DNA from: Pseudomonas taetrolens
GTDB taxonomy: Bacteria > Pseudomonadota > Gammaproteobacteria > Pseudomonadales > Pseudomonadaceae
Assembly (NCBI RefSeq): GCF_900475285.1
Contig: NZ_LS483370.1
Location: forward strand, 1,006,001 to 1,070,000
Direction of reading: 5' to 3'
DNA: 64,000 bases
Shown: positions 19,658 through 29,480 of the stretch, piece after piece
Position numbering within the stretch: position 1 is the stretch's first letter
Layout of the letters: each line of letters starts with the position of its first letter
Notes under the pieces: generated by a model
Database searches by the model: none
Seen by the model: the letters and a program-made list of their open reading frames with translations, nothing else
Told to the model about the DNA's origin: nothing
Program-made: the position numbers and the translations under genes

Positions 19658-21709
19658 TTACTTGATGCGTTGACCTGGCTTGGCGCCGCTATCCGGGCTC
19701 AGCAGGTAAATCTCTTCACCTCCAGGACCAGCAGCCATCACCATGCCTTCAGACATGCCAAAACGCATTTTGCGCGGCTTAAGGTTGGCAATCATCATGG
19801 TCAGACGGCCTTCAAGCTCTGCCGGGTTCGGGTAGGCGCTTTTGATGCCCGAAAATACATTGCGTTGCTCGTCACCGATATCCAGTGTCAAACGCAGCAG
19901 CTTGTCTGCACCTTCAACCGCTTCAGCTTTGAGAATCAGTGCGACACGCAGGTCAACCGCGGCGAATGCATCAAAGTCGATTTCTGCTGCCAGCGGTTCT
20001 TTTACCAGCTCGCCATTGCCTTGAGGGGCCGCGGCGTTGGTGTCGGTCTGGCTGGCAACCAGGTCTTCTTTGGATGCGTCGGTCATGGCTTGTACTTTTA
20101 CCGGGTCAATGCGGGTCATCAGCGGCTTGAATGCGTTCAACTGATGGTTGCTCAGCAGCGTGCCGTGATCGTTCCAGGTCAAGGGAGCGACATTGAGGAA
20201 CGCCTCGGCATCGGCCGCGAGCAAAGGCAGTACCGGTTTGAGGAAGATGATCAACTGTCGGAACAGGTTGATGCCAAGGGCGCAGACTGCCTGGACTTCG
20301 TCCTGCTTGCCTTCCTGCTTGGCCATTGCCCAAGGCGCTTTCTCGGCGATCCAGGCATTGGCGCGGTCGGCCAGTGCCATGATTTCACGCATGGCGCGAG
20401 CGAAGTCACGGGCTTCGTACGCATCGGCAATGCTCGGTGCTGCCGCGAGGAACGCTTCGGTCAGTTCTGGCGCGGCATTGCCTTCGACCATGACCCCGGC
20501 GTTGCCCTTGTGAATGAAACCTGCACAACGGCTGGCAATGTTCACGACTTTACCGACCAGGTCCGAGTTGACCTTCTGTACGAAGTCTTCCAGATTCAGG
20601 TCCAGGTCATCGACGCCACGGCCCAGTTTTGAGGCGTAGTAGTAGCGCAGATATTCCGGCGACAAATGATCCAGATAAGTGCGGGCCTTGATAAAGGTGC
20701 CGCGGGATTTGGACATTTTCTGGCCGTTGACGGTCAGGTAGCCGTGGACGTTGATCGCCGTTGGCTTGCGGTAGCCGGCGCCTTCGAGCATGGCTGGCCA
20801 GAACAGGGCGTGGAAGTTCACGATGTCCTTGCCGATGAAATGATACAGCTCGGCGGTGGAGTCTTTGGCCCAGTACGCATCGAAGTCCAGCTCCGGACGG
20901 CGGGCGCAGAGATTCTTGAAGCTGGCCATGTAGCCGATCGGCGCGTCCAGCCAGACATAGAAGTATTTGCCTGGAGCATCCGGGATTTCGAAGCCGAAAT
21001 ACGGCGCATCACGGGAGATATCCCATTGCTGCAAGCCCGCGTCCAGCCATTCGGCAATTTTGTTGGCCACGGCATCTTGCAATGCGCCGCTACGGGTCCA
21101 GCTCTTGAGCATGGCGTCGAAGTCGGGCAGCTTGAAGAAGAAATGTTCGGAGTCCTTGAGGACAGGCGTGGCGCCCGAGATCGCGGATTTCGGATTTTTC
21201 AGATCGGTGGGGGCGTAGGTGGCACCACATTTTTCGCAGTTGTCACCGTATTGATCATCTGTGCCGCATTTCGGGCATGTGCCCTTGATGAAGCGATCGG
21301 CCAGGAACATTTTCTTTTCCGGGTCGAAGTACTGGGTGATCGAACGGGTAGCGATATGGCCCGCTTCGCGCAGCTTGATGTAGATCGCACTCGACAGCTC
21401 ACGGTTTTCTTCGGCGTGGGTCGAATGGAAGTTATCGAAGTCGACGAGGAACTCGGCAAAGTCGGCGCTGTGTTCAGCCTGGACGTTGGCGATCAGTTGC
21501 TCCGGGGTGATGCCTTCTTTTTCGGCGCGCAACATGATTGCCGAGCCGTGGGCGTCGTCTGCGCAGACATAAGTGCACTGATGACCGCGATGCTTCTGGA
21601 AGCGCACCCACATATCGGTCTGGATGTACTCAAGCATATGGCCAAGGTGAATTGAACCATTGGCATAGGGCAGGGCGCTGGTGACGAGGATCTTGCGTGG
21701 CTCGGACAT
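19658..21709 (-). CDS. metG: Methionyl-tRNA synthetase
   Basis: Class I synthetase of 683 residues that charges tRNA(Met). ATP-binding motifs are the HIGH-type sequence HLGHM within [19 protein letters not shown] and the KMSKS loop [13 protein letters not shown] zinc knuckle with two Cys pairs (CPKC ... CEKC) lies between. The C-terminal 110 residues form the tRNA-binding EMAP/Trbp111-like dimerisation domain ([20 protein letters not shown]). It is divergent from apbC. Confidence 0.98.
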   Translation of the reverse strand: MSEPRKILVTSALPYANGSIHLGHMLEYIQTDMWVRFQKHRGHQCTYVCADDAHGSAIMLRAEKEGITPEQLIANVQAEHSADFAEFLVDFDNFHSTHAEENRELSSAIYIKLREAGHIATRSITQYFDPEKKMFLADRFIKGTCPKCGTDDQYGDNCEKCGATYAPTDLKNPKSAISGATPVLKDSEHFFFKLPDFDAMLKSWTRSGALQDAVANKIAEWLDAGLQQWDISRDAPYFGFEIPDAPGKYFYVWLDAPIGYMASFKNLCARRPELDFDAYWAKDSTAELYHFIGKDIVNFHALFWPAMLEGAGYRKPTAINVHGYLTVNGQKMSKSRGTFIKARTYLDHLSPEYLRYYYASKLGRGVDDLDLNLEDFVQKVNSDLVGKVVNIASRCAGFIHKGNAGVMVEGNAAPELTEAFLAAAPSIADAYEARDFARAMREIMALADRANAWIAEKAPWAMAKQEGKQDEVQAVCALGINLFRQLIIFLKPVLPLLAADAEAFLNVAPLTWNDHGTLLSNHQLNAFKPLMTRIDPVKVQAMTDASKEDLVASQTDTNAAAPQGNGELVKEPLAAEIDFDAFAAVDLRVALILKAEAVEGADKLLRLTLDIGDEQRNVFSGIKSAYPNPAELEGRLTMMIANLKPRKMRFGMSEGMVMAAGPGGEEIYLLSPDSGAKPGQRIK

Positions 21710-21889
21710 GGGGCTCGGCTACTTGATGAGACGGTGGTCGGCCACTATAAAGCGCCGGACGATATATTTCACCCAGTGGGTGTATATCTGATCGTTTACG
21801 CTGCAGTTGATCGGCTCAAAAGCCTGCTGTCCGAGGTTTATTACAGGTACGATAGCGACCTGTTTTACTCAGTCTTTCGGGAGTTGCCC

Positions 21890-22984
21890 ATGAGCGCAGT
21901 CAATCGCGCAGCGGTGGAGGCCGTCCTTCGCCAATACACCGACCCTTATTTGAATCAGGATCCGGTCAGTGCCGGATGCGTGAAAAGCATTGAGATCGAG
22001 GGCGCGCGGGTTAGCGTCCAGCTTGAACTGGGTTATGCCGCCGGTCTGTTCAAGGGGGGCTGGGCGCAAATGCTGCAAATGGCCCTCGAAAACATGGATG
22101 GCGTGACTTCGGCCAAGGTCGAGGTCAGCTGCGTGATTGCTGCGCATAAGGCACAGGCGCAAATCCCGGGGCTGGCCAATGTGAAAAACATTGTGGCAGT
22201 TGCTTCCGGTAAGGGTGGCGTAGGCAAATCCACCACGGCCGCGAACCTGGCCCTGGCGCTGGCCCGTGAGGGTGCGCGGGTCGGGATACTTGACGCCGAT
22301 ATCTATGGGCCGAGCCAGGGTGTGATGTTTGGTATCGCCGAGGGCACCCGGCCGAAAATTCGTGACCAGAAGTGGTTCGTGCCAATTGAGGCCCATGGCG
22401 TTGAAGTCATGTCGATGGCATTCCTGACGGACGATAATACGCCGATGGTCTGGCGCGGTCCGATGGTGTCAGGGGCGCTTTTGCAACTGGTGACGCAAAC
22501 GGCCTGGAATGATCTGGACTATCTGATCATCGATATGCCGCCTGGCACGGGTGACATTCAGCTCACGCTTGCGCAAAAAGTCCCGGTAACCGGTTCGGTG
22601 ATCGTCACCACGCCACAGGATCTGGCATTGCTGGATGCGCGCAAGGGTGTCGAGATGTTCCGCAAGGTGAACATTCCGGTGTTGGGTGTTGTAGAAAACA
22701 TGGCGGTACACATTTGCTCAAATTGCGGTCACACAGAGCATCTGTTTGGTGAGGGCGGCGGCGAGAAGCTGGCGACGCAATACGGCGTTGAAGTGCTGGC
22801 TTCGTTGCCGCTGTCGATGGAAATCCGCGAGCAGGCCGACAACGGCAAGCCAACAGCGGTTGCTGATCCCGAAAGCCCGATTGCGTTGATCTATCAGGAG
22901 CTGGCCCGTCAGGTGGGAGCGCGTATTGTCATGCACGAAGCGGCTTCACAGGCGATGCCTACGATTACCACTAGCGACGACTGA
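21890..22984 (+). CDS. apbC: Iron-sulfur cluster carrier ATPase (Mrp/ApbC)
   Basis: P-loop NTPase of 364 residues that binds and transfers Fe-S clusters. The start MSAVNRAAVEAVLRQYTDPY at 21890 has GGGAG upstream; the longer reading from 21734 is not conserved. A DUF59/MIP18-like domain (about 1-90) precedes the deviant Walker A GKGGVGKSTTAANLALALA, then DADIYGPSQG, and the CxxC pair CSNCGH expected to hold the cluster at the dimer interface. It is divergent from metG, as in other pseudomonads. Confidence 0.95.
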   Translation: MSAVNRAAVEAVLRQYTDPYLNQDPVSAGCVKSIEIEGARVSVQLELGYAAGLFKGGWAQMLQMALENMDGVTSAKVEVSCVIAAHKAQAQIPGLANVKNIVAVASGKGGVGKSTTAANLALALAREGARVGILDADIYGPSQGVMFGIAEGTRPKIRDQKWFVPIEAHGVEVMSMAFLTDDNTPMVWRGPMVSGALLQLVTQTAWNDLDYLIIDMPPGTGDIQLTLAQKVPVTGSVIVTTPQDLALLDARKGVEMFRKVNIPVLGVVENMAVHICSNCGHTEHLFGEGGGEKLATQYGVEVLASLPLSMEIREQADNGKPTAVADPESPIALIYQELARQVGARIVMHEAASQAMPTITTSDD

Positions 22985-23097
22985 TACGTAAAGAGTGCGG
23001 CTCTGGAATTATCTGTAGCCGCTGTCGAGGTGCGAGACTGTGATGGATTTGATTGTCGCAGTCACGTACATCGTCAGCAGCTACATTATTACGGGCA

Positions 23098-23131
23098 TAA
23101 AAAAACCCCGCTTTAAGGGCGGGGTTTTTTA
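23098..23131. terminator. Bidirectional terminator between apbC and the cold-shock gene
   Basis: AAAAAAACCCCGC, loop TTTAAG, then GCGGGGTTTTTTA gives a GC-rich stem with A and T tracts serving the convergent apbC and csp genes. Confidence 0.92.
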
Positions 23132-23146
23132 CTGGATCAGTACAAG

Positions 23147-23356
23147 TTAGATAACTTGAACTTCCTCAGCTTGCATGCCTTTCTGACCGCGAGTAGCGAT
23201 GAAAGAAACCTGTTGGCCTTCTTTCAGGCTTTTGAAGCCGTCGGACTGGATTGCTTTGAAGTGAACAAACAGGTCGTCACCGGACTGTGGAGTGATGAAG
23301 CCGAAGCCTTTTTCATCGTTGAACCACTTAACGGTACCAGTTTGGCGATTAGACAT
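23147..23356 (-). CDS. CspA-family cold-shock protein
   Basis: A 69-residue single-domain RNA-binding protein of the CspA/CapB type, beginning [23 protein letters not shown]1 (KGFGFI) and RNP2 (DLFVHF) are intact. Such proteins act as RNA chaperones, many of them induced by cold or nutrient stress. The upstream non-coding stretch (23357-23709) could provide the long structured 5' leader usual for this family, but must also hold the divergent dcd promoter. Which csp paralogue this is cannot be told from sequence. Confidence 0.94.
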   Translation of the reverse strand: MSNRQTGTVKWFNDEKGFGFITPQSGDDLFVHFKAIQSDGFKSLKEGQQVSFIATRGQKGMQAEEVQVI

Positions 23357-23709
23357 GGTGTAACTCCTTGAACAAAGATAACTGCGACGCAGGAAAAGCC
23401 CTGGCCGAGACTGAGTGCAAAGAGCAGGAAAAATTCTTGGAGATGGTTGGATCGAAATTCAACATATCGTGTAGAGATTCTCAGTGACACAAGCAGCACA
23501 GTGGCGCCACCTTAACGCTTTTTTCCGAACGTGCAAAGGGTCTTTGCGAAGGTTTCTCTAAAAACGTGACTGACGGTTGCCCTTAGAGCCTGTATTCACG
23601 GTCTCTACAGCTATTTTCGATAAATTTGCCCCAGCCTTTTGAACCGGGGACGCAGCCCCGGTAAGATGCCCAACAGAATTTTTCTACCTCGCTATTCAGG
23701 ACACCCGCC

Positions 23710-24276
23710 ATGAGCATCAAACCAGACAAGTGGATTCGCCGCATGGCGCAAGAGCACGGCATGATTGAACCTTTCGTCGAGCGTCAGGTGCGTGGCGAAG
23801 GCGAAAACCGTTTGATTTCCTACGGTGTGTCGAGCTACGGCTACGACGTTCGTTGCGCTAATGAATTCAAGGTATTCACCAATATCAATTCGGCAACCGT
23901 TGATCCAAAGAACTTCGATGAGGGCAGCTTCGTTGATGTCACCAGCGATGTTTGTATCATCCCGCCCAACTCTTTCGCCCTGGCACGCACCGTTGAGTAC
24001 TTCCGTATTCCACGCAATGTGCTGACGATCTGCCTTGGTAAAAGCACGTACGCCCGTTGCGGGATCATCGTTAACGTGACGCCCCTTGAGCCTGAGTGGG
24101 AAGGCCACGTAACGCTGGAGTTCTCCAACACCACCACTTTGCCCGCAAAGATTTACGCGAACGAGGGCGTCGCGCAGATGCTGTTCTTCGAGTCGGATGA
24201 AGAGTGTGAAGTGTCTTACAAGGATCGTGGCGGCAAGTATCAGGGCCAGCGCGGCGTGACCTTGCCACGCACCTGA
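23710..24276 (+). CDS. dcd: dCTP deaminase
   Basis: Converts dCTP to dUTP, feeding dTMP synthesis. The 188-residue length and features such as [36 protein letters not shown] and the catalytic-region sequence [14 protein letters not shown] fit the homotrimeric bacterial enzyme; the C-terminal [11 protein letters not shown] closes over the active site. It is monocistronic, with the leader of a small hypothetical gene immediately downstream. Confidence 0.96.
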   Translation: MSIKPDKWIRRMAQEHGMIEPFVERQVRGEGENRLISYGVSSYGYDVRCANEFKVFTNINSATVDPKNFDEGSFVDVTSDVCIIPPNSFALARTVEYFRIPRNVLTICLGKSTYARCGIIVNVTPLEPEWEGHVTLEFSNTTTLPAKIYANEGVAQMLFFESDEECEVSYKDRGGKYQGQRGVTLPRT

Positions 24277-24290
24277 CGAACAGCGGGAAT

Positions 24291-24366
24291 TCCTGAGCGA
24301 TAAGGCACTCTATTGAGTGTATTGATTTCCGGTTACGCACCCAGCGAGCCGGATCATCGCTCAGGA
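24291..24366 (+). promoter_or_regulatory. Foldable leader that buries a Shine-Dalgarno (candidate cis-regulatory RNA)
   Basis: TCCTGAGCGAT (24291-24301) is perfectly complementary to ATCGCTCAGGA (24356-24366), an 11-base-pair stem. It encloses two smaller hairpins: CACTC/GAGTG with a TATT loop at 24306-24319, and CCGG/CCGG at 24329-24352 extended by GAT/ATC. The distal strand of the long stem contains almost all of the AGGAG Shine-Dalgarno of the gene starting at 24375. The layout is a three-way junction masking the ribosome site, as in riboswitches and RNA thermometers. It could alternatively be a dcd 3' structure. Confidence 0.45.
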
Positions 24367-24374
24367 GTGCCCTT

Positions 24375-24575
24375 ATGAAGATCGATCCGAGTATCCGCGC
24401 CCAGCTTGCACGCCTGGAGCCGAATCAAGTCGGAGTGCTGGCATGGTCATTACTTGCCCAGCCTCAGATGAACGCAGGCGGCATCCCCGGCCAGCCTGAC
24501 CCCGATACCCCCCAACCGACTGAACCAGGTGTACCAACGGTGCCTGACGAACCACCACCTGCGCCTGTTGCCTGA
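24375..24575 (+). CDS. Small proline-rich hypothetical protein
   Basis: A 66-residue protein of unknown function, starting MKIDPSIRAQLARLEPNQVG. The first 35 residues could form an amphipathic helix; the remainder is a low-complexity Pro/Gly/Asp tail (QPDPDTPQPTEPGVPTVPDE) with no cysteine and no signal peptide. A strong AGGAG Shine-Dalgarno at 24363-24367 supports translation, but lies in a potential stem. The short hairpin CCCCACA/TGTGGGG at 24659-24688 may end the transcript. Confidence 0.6.
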   Translation: MKIDPSIRAQLARLEPNQVGVLAWSLLAQPQMNAGGIPGQPDPDTPQPTEPGVPTVPDEPPPAPVA

Positions 24576-24695
24576 GAGGTGTGCCTCGTGAGCGTGCGCT
24601 GGAGAGCTCAGGGCGTCATCGGGCAATGATCTGGACAGCGCAAACAGCTGGTCAAGGCCCCACAAAAACGTTGTCGTTTCTGTGGGGATCGTTGT

Positions 24696-27158
24696 TTATT
24701 TGCCCGGAACGAGCGTAAGGCGCGTGTTGCCGTAGATTTTGTTGAAGTTCTGCGGCTGCATCGGGAAACTGATGTATTGGCCCTTGAGCCAGGGCTCGAT
24801 ACCGTCGGTGTAGTGCGGGCTGGCCGGGTTACTGGATTGCCCGCTGCTGTTCTGGCCCATCATCGGTTCGACTTGCCCGAAATCAACGATCATGCGCATT
24901 GCGGGAATCAGGGTGGTCTCGAAGTTGTTGTCGCCTGGGTTGTAGCCCGCGATATTCAACGTAGTGTGATCGCCGCCTGCTGCAATCGGGCCACGGACGG
25001 TCTGGCCGCTTGCATTGCGCCACAGGTAATGATGCAGCTTGCCCCACTGCCACGCCTTGCGGTCACTGCCCAGCAAGGTATCGCCGGTGCTGATGGTTGC
25101 CGCGAGGGTGCGCGCCAGAATGGTCGGTTTGTCTTCTTTTTGCGAGGTCTGGATATCGTCCCAGAACGGGCTGTCTTCGCGTCCCAGCAGGTGATCGGCA
25201 TTGGCTGAGTAAGACAGGCTGGCGTTGGCCGAGAAGGCCTTCCAGGCCGGGCTGCTCTGTGGCCCCAGCTCGTCGAGAAAAGTGAGTCGGGTGCTTTCTT
25301 GCAGAAACAGCTCATACAGTGCCGCATCCGCGGATGTGGCACTCAGTTTGCCGTCAAAGGCCATCAAATGGCTCAGTGCAGCATTGGCGTTGGCCCTGTC
25401 CAACGGTGGCAAGGCCGCAATGGCCTGCTTGAGAGGTTGTGCCATTCCCGGTGCGGTGAACATGGTTTTCAGCTTGGCCGCAAACAGTGTGGTCTGGTCG
25501 TACTGCATCGCGATCATGCTGCGAGCGTCGTGTTTGCCGCTGCCCGCCAGCTGTGCGAGACGTTCGCTGCGTTCCGGCGATAGCCAGGAGTTGGACAACT
25601 GCATACCGTAGCCAAAGGCTGCGGTGCGCTGGTTGGCCGTCCCCAGCCAGCCTTGGGCCGGATCCTGATCGTAGGGGTGCAGCATTGGATCGGCGTAACC
25701 ATCCCAGTCGTAACGGCTGTCCCAGCCCGGTGAAGGGAACAGCCCGAGGCCCTCGCGGCGATTAGGGTACAAACCGGTGACTTGCCAGCCGGTGTGACTG
25801 GCATCCGCGTACACAAGGTTCAGGGCGACAGCGCGGATTTCCCGGCTGGCATCCGAAGCCTTTTCGCTGTTTTGGGCGCGGGACAAGTCAAAAAATGCAT
25901 CCAGGGTTTTGTCGCCTTTCAGCGCCGGCGTTTGCAGGGCCAGACCCAGGTTGCTGTTCAGGGCGCCTGGCTCACCGAGCAGGCTGTTGAGCAGTGCTCC
26001 GTGACGTGTTTCGTAAATGGTTTCACGAACCGGGCGCTGACCTTTGACGAAAAACGTTTCGGTGCGCGCCGTTGCGGGCAGCCATTTCCCGTCGGCCAGG
26101 TAGTACAGCTTGTTGCCCTGGCGTTTGAGTTTCTCCACGAACACATCCTGGTTATCTCCCATGGCCATGCTCACGCCCCAGGCCACCTTGCCGTTAAACC
26201 CGGCAAACAGCGTTGGCAAACCCGCGATCGAAGCCCCGGCGGCCTGATATTTGGGCGCCCGGATCTGCACGTAGCTCCAGGCCGAAGGTACGCCGATCGG
26301 CTGATGGATATCATTGGCCAGCAGGCTTTTGCCGTGACGGCTGCGTTGCGGGCCAATTGCCCAGTTACTGGATGCCGTAACACCCGGCAGGCTCAGACGG
26401 GTCACGTGTTCAACGGCTTGGGTAACCGTGCTCAATCCCGAGAGCTGGTTGCCCAGGTCCAGTCCTTTGAGCTTGTCGGCCTCGCTGGTTGGCAAGGTTT
26501 CATTGGGGTAGGTCGGCGTCAGCCAGGGCAATTTATCGGTGCCGACTTTTTGCGCCAGCAGCAATGAGTTGAGTTCTTCCTGCAGATTGACCGACATCCC
26601 GAAATTCAACAGGCTGAAAATCAGCGCGCTGTCTTCAGGTTTCCAGTACTCGGCTTTGTAACCGGCCTGGGCCAGATCCGCAGGAAGCTTGTCGCGATAG
26701 CGGAAGAGGTAGGCGTTGACGCCGCGGGCGTATACCTCGAAAAACCTCTGAAGGCGGGGTGACGCACTTTTATAGAGTTCGGCGGCGTTCTTTTTCAGGT
26801 TGACGCTGCGCATCAGCCGGTCAGTATCCAGTGCCTCGCTACCATCAAGCTCGGCCAGCCGGCCCTGGGCCAGCAAGCGCAAGCGCACCATCTGACTGAT
26901 GCGGTCGCTGGCGTGTACGTAACCCAAAGTGAACAGTGCATCGTGAAAGCTGCTGCTTTCGATCAACGGCATGCCCTGGCTATTACGGCGAACCGATACG
27001 TTCTGTGCCAACCCTTTCAGCGGCTGCACACCCGAGGTGGGTACCAGGCTTTCTGTGGAGTGGTTGTTTATCTGGCAACCGGTCAAGCCCAGCAGGCTGA
27101 CCACTGCCGCGGCAACGCCGAACCGGGGTAGAACACGAATGAGGGCTGGCGAGGCCAT
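24696..27158 (-). CDS. quiP: Acyl-homoserine lactone acylase QuiP (penicillin acylase family)
   Basis: Ntn-hydrolase of 820 residues expected to cleave the amide bond of long-chain acyl-homoserine lactones, turning over quorum signals. A lipoprotein-like signal peptide ends LTGC (Cys28). The precursor would be cut autocatalytically before the nucleophile Ser264 in [10 protein letters not shown], giving a small alpha and large beta chain. Further family motifs are [27 protein letters not shown] and [20 protein letters not shown]. The neighbouring GST gene matches the PA1032-PA1033 arrangement of P. aeruginosa. No luxI/luxR pair is in the window, so its physiological substrate here is unknown. 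Confidence 0.85.
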   Translation of the reverse strand: MASPALIRVLPRFGVAAAVVSLLGLTGCQINNHSTESLVPTSGVQPLKGLAQNVSVRRNSQGMPLIESSSFHDALFTLGYVHASDRISQMVRLRLLAQGRLAELDGSEALDTDRLMRSVNLKKNAAELYKSASPRLQRFFEVYARGVNAYLFRYRDKLPADLAQAGYKAEYWKPEDSALIFSLLNFGMSVNLQEELNSLLLAQKVGTDKLPWLTPTYPNETLPTSEADKLKGLDLGNQLSGLSTVTQAVEHVTRLSLPGVTASSNWAIGPQRSRHGKSLLANDIHQPIGVPSAWSYVQIRAPKYQAAGASIAGLPTLFAGFNGKVAWGVSMAMGDNQDVFVEKLKRQGNKLYYLADGKWLPATARTETFFVKGQRPVRETIYETRHGALLNSLLGEPGALNSNLGLALQTPALKGDKTLDAFFDLSRAQNSEKASDASREIRAVALNLVYADASHTGWQVTGLYPNRREGLGLFPSPGWDSRYDWDGYADPMLHPYDQDPAQGWLGTANQRTAAFGYGMQLSNSWLSPERSERLAQLAGSGKHDARSMIAMQYDQTTLFAAKLKTMFTAPGMAQPLKQAIAALPPLDRANANAALSHLMAFDGKLSATSADAALYELFLQESTRLTFLDELGPQSSPAWKAFSANASLSYSANADHLLGREDSPFWDDIQTSQKEDKPTILARTLAATISTGDTLLGSDRKAWQWGKLHHYLWRNASGQTVRGPIAAGGDHTTLNIAGYNPGDNNFETTLIPAMRMIVDFGQVEPMMGQNSSGQSSNPASPHYTDGIEPWLKGQYISFPMQPQNFNKIYGNTRLTLVPGK

Positions 27159-27361
27159 GGCAAAGCTCCTGCGGGATGGGCATCAAAAGGCGCTACGTTA
27201 GTGAGGCCGCTGACGCCGTGCAAGCGCTATCTTGGGCCTGTCACAGGTACATCCCTCAAACCCTGCTATCGCTGTCGCAGGTTGCGAGAGGCCGCGACGT
27301 TATCCGGCCCCCGGCAACCTGATGCCAGCCGCCTGTGGCGGCAGTAGCATCGGTTTGCGGC

Positions 27362-28003
27362 TTACTTTGGCGGATTGATTTTTGCCGCCAGTGCATAGGC
27401 CCGTTTTGTCGCCGGACGGTTCTCGATGCGCTGGAACCATGCCTTCAATGCAGGGAAATCATCGAGGTTCTGACCTTGCCATTCATGGGGCACGATCCAG
27501 GGGTAAATCGCCATGTCTGCGATGCTGTACTCGTCGCCCGCCACAAACAGGCGACCTTCCAGTTGTTTGTTCAGTACGCCGTACAGTCGGGCGGTTTCAT
27601 CCACATAGCGTTTCATCGCATACGGGATTTTTTCGGGCGCGAAGCGATTGAAGTGGTGGTTTTGCCCGGCCATAGGCCCCAGTCCGCCCATTTGCCAGAA
27701 CAGCCACTGCAGGGCCATTTGCCGGCCGCGCAGGTCTTTGGGTAGAAACTGTCCGGTTTTTTCTGCGAGGTACAGCAAGATGGCACCGGATTCGAACAGC
27801 GACAGGGGGCCGCCGCCGTCAGCAGGTGCCTGATCGACAATAGCCGGGATACGGTTGTTGGGGGCGATCTTCAAGAACGCAGGTTCGAACTGTTCATTTT
27901 TACTGATGTTCACCGGGTGCACGGTGTAAGGCAGGCCGGCTTCTTCAAGGAACAACGGGATTTTATGGCCGTTGGGAGTAGTCCAGTAATAAAGATCGAT
28001 CAT
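27362..28003 (-). CDS. Glutathione S-transferase family protein (Nu-class/YfcG-like)
   Basis: A 213-residue cytosolic GST with an N-terminal thioredoxin-like domain (MIDLYYWTTPNGHKIPLFLE, cis-Pro in NRIPAIVD, glutathione-binding LFESGAILLYLAEKTG) and an all-helical C-terminal domain from about residue 90. The TTPNG active-site region and the NHHFNRFAPEKIPYA segment resemble Nu-class disulfide-bond oxidoreductases such as YfcG and YghU, which act on disulfides rather than conjugating electrophiles. It lies downstream of no obvious operon partner. Confidence 0.88.
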   Translation of the reverse strand: MIDLYYWTTPNGHKIPLFLEEAGLPYTVHPVNISKNEQFEPAFLKIAPNNRIPAIVDQAPADGGGPLSLFESGAILLYLAEKTGQFLPKDLRGRQMALQWLFWQMGGLGPMAGQNHHFNRFAPEKIPYAMKRYVDETARLYGVLNKQLEGRLFVAGDEYSIADMAIYPWIVPHEWQGQNLDDFPALKAWFQRIENRPATKRAYALAAKINPPK

Positions 28004-28146
28004 GAAGGGCTCCAGAAGGGAATGTTCATGCAGTTACGGATGCCATCAAAGGTAGCCGTTTACGGTCTGTCAGTTTTACTCCCAATGGCAGGTCGGTTGA
28101 AAGGCCCGGGGCGGGGTACGCGGGTAATTTCGTGCGGCTGAAACAG

Positions 28147-28182
28147 CTGCGCCGCACCTGCCTTGAGGCGGGTGCGGCGCAG
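28147..28182. terminator. Long perfect hairpin downstream of the SEC-C gene
   Basis: CTGCGCCGCACC and GGTGCGGCGCAG pair over 12 bases and continue to a TTGA tetraloop, about 16 base pairs in all. No T-tract follows on either strand, so it may stabilise or end the minus-strand SEC-C/lipoprotein mRNA rather than act as a classical terminator. Confidence 0.5.
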
Positions 28183-28201
28183 ATGGGGCGTGCTGAGGGG
28201 A

Positions 28202-28414
28202 TCAGGCGCCGTGGCACTTCTTGAATTTTTTGCTGCTGCCGCACGGGCAAGGATCGTTGCGGCCGACGTCTTTCAGTTCATTGCGCACAGGCTCTTGAGG
28301 CGCGTGGCCACAATGTGGGCCATGCACGTGGCCGTTGTCGTGGTCATGGGTGTGAGCATGATGATCATGATCGTGGTTGCAGTCTGGGCCATGAACGTGG
28401 GGTTGTTGGGTCAT
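28202..28414 (-). CDS. His-rich SEC-C motif protein
   Basis: A 70-residue protein: the first half is a His/Asp/Cys-rich tract ([20 protein letters not shown], with further His and Cys to about residue 36), and the last 22 residues are a SEC-C zinc-binding motif ([20 protein letters not shown]). SEC-C motifs bind zinc in SecA and related proteins. The His tract resembles the metal-binding loops of metallochaperones, so the protein probably buffers or delivers Zn or Ni. It is 7 bases downstream of the lipoprotein gene, in one operon. Confidence 0.85.
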   Translation of the reverse strand: MTQQPHVHGPDCNHDHDHHAHTHDHDNGHVHGPHCGHAPQEPVRNELKDVGRNDPCPCGSSKKFKKCHGA

Positions 28415-28421
28415 TACTCAA

Positions 28422-28907
28422 TCACTCTGGAATAAAATCGCCGGGGATTATCTCGCCTTTGCGCATCAGGTGCACGTCGTAACCGAAGAACAAACCGGTT
28501 TCCAGTGTTCCTTCGAGTCGATAAGGGATGGGCTGGTCAGGGCTTTCAAGCAATTTCACCAGCGGTCGCACGTGTTGCCATAGGTTGGTGCGAATCGGCA
28601 CCACAAACTCGGCATGGCTGTTGGGCTCAACGCTGAACCATTCGTGGTACTCACCTTCAGTCAATTGCACGGGCCCAAGGTAAACCTTGTAGGTGAGGCC
28701 ACGTACGGTGAGTGTTGAATCGTTCGGGTTATCGACCCTCAGATGCAGCTTGAAGCGTTGCTCCAGCAATTTGGCCCGGATCAGTTCGACCTGCTCCAGG
28801 TGCACTTCAGGATCCTTGTCCGCCGAGTAGAACCACGATGTGCAGCCCGACAGGGCCAGAAGCGTCACAAGGGTGAAGGCTGTTCTGATTTGAACCCGAT
28901 AATCCAT
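28422..28907 (-). CDS. LEA type 2 / WHy-domain lipoprotein
   Basis: A 161-residue lipoprotein: the signal peptide has a lipobox LSGC at about residues 19-22, followed by a single late-embryogenesis-abundant type 2 (WHy) beta-sandwich, with RFKLHLRVDNPNDSTLTVRGL as the typical segment. Homologues in Pseudomonas are cell-envelope proteins linked only loosely to desiccation or stress tolerance. It is the upstream partner of the His-rich SEC-C gene. Confidence 0.82.
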   Translation of the reverse strand: MDYRVQIRTAFTLVTLLALSGCTSWFYSADKDPEVHLEQVELIRAKLLEQRFKLHLRVDNPNDSTLTVRGLTYKVYLGPVQLTEGEYHEWFSVEPNSHAEFVVPIRTNLWQHVRPLVKLLESPDQPIPYRLEGTLETGLFFGYDVHLMRKGEIIPGDFIPE

Positions 28908-28999
28908 GATTTACTCCCAACCAGGCCAGGCCTGAAAAAACTGCCGGCGGCCGGGGCAGCGCGTGGACCACGCTTGTACAGTTGCGTTGAATATCGGGC

Positions 29000-29476
29000 T
29001 CATTGACCAAAAAAACCGGCGCAGCATTTTTTGAATTTAAGACCGCTGGCACATGGGCAGGCATCATTACGTCCGACTTTAAGCGGCACCGTCGGGTCGA
29101 TGAAGTACCAGCGTCCTGCGCTTTGTACAAAGGAGGAGCGTTCACGGTGGCTGTGTTCACCCTTGGTGTCGTGCCAGCGTGCAGTAAAGGTCACAAATGC
29201 ATGTTCAGGTTGCCCTCCGAACACTTCGCTGCTTTCGACCTCAAGTCCCAGCCAGGTGCTTTGTGCACTCCAGTCAGCAATGGACTGGCGGTCCAGGCCC
29301 GGTTGCTGGACGGGAAGCGTGGTTGCAACCAGATAGTCAGTCAGGCCCAGTACATATGCGCTGTAACGTGAGCGCATCAGCGTTTCAGCGCCGGGAGCCG
29401 GATGCCCGGCGTGATAATGCCCGCAACAGGCGTCCAGCAAATTGCCGCTGCCACACGGGCAAATGGATGTGCTCAT
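29000..29476 (-). CDS. YchJ family protein with two SEC-C motifs
   Basis: A 158-residue protein of the UPF0225/YchJ family. A SEC-C zinc motif begins at residue 5 ([17 protein letters not shown]) and a second ends the protein ([20 protein letters not shown]), around an NTF2-like core (about 27-130; [20 protein letters not shown]). The start at 29476 puts the SEC-C motif at the N-terminus as in homologues; the reading from 29530 is longer than the family. Function is unknown. Its start lies 5 bases after the stop of the DUF6231-like gene, so the two are co-transcribed. Confidence 0.88.
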   Translation of the reverse strand: MSTSICPCGSGNLLDACCGHYHAGHPAPGAETLMRSRYSAYVLGLTDYLVATTLPVQQPGLDRQSIADWSAQSTWLGLEVESSEVFGGQPEHAFVTFTARWHDTKGEHSHRERSSFVQSAGRWYFIDPTVPLKVGRNDACPCASGLKFKKCCAGFFGQ

Positions 29477-29480
29477 CGGC

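Noticed and set aside
20666..21655. A 329-codon plus-strand open frame opposite metG
   Set aside because: It covers the metG catalytic domain in antisense and shows no family features.
24659..24688. CCCCACA/TGTGGGG hairpin as a strong terminator
   Set aside because: It lacks a T-tract on either strand, so I mention it only as a possible end of the small-gene transcript.
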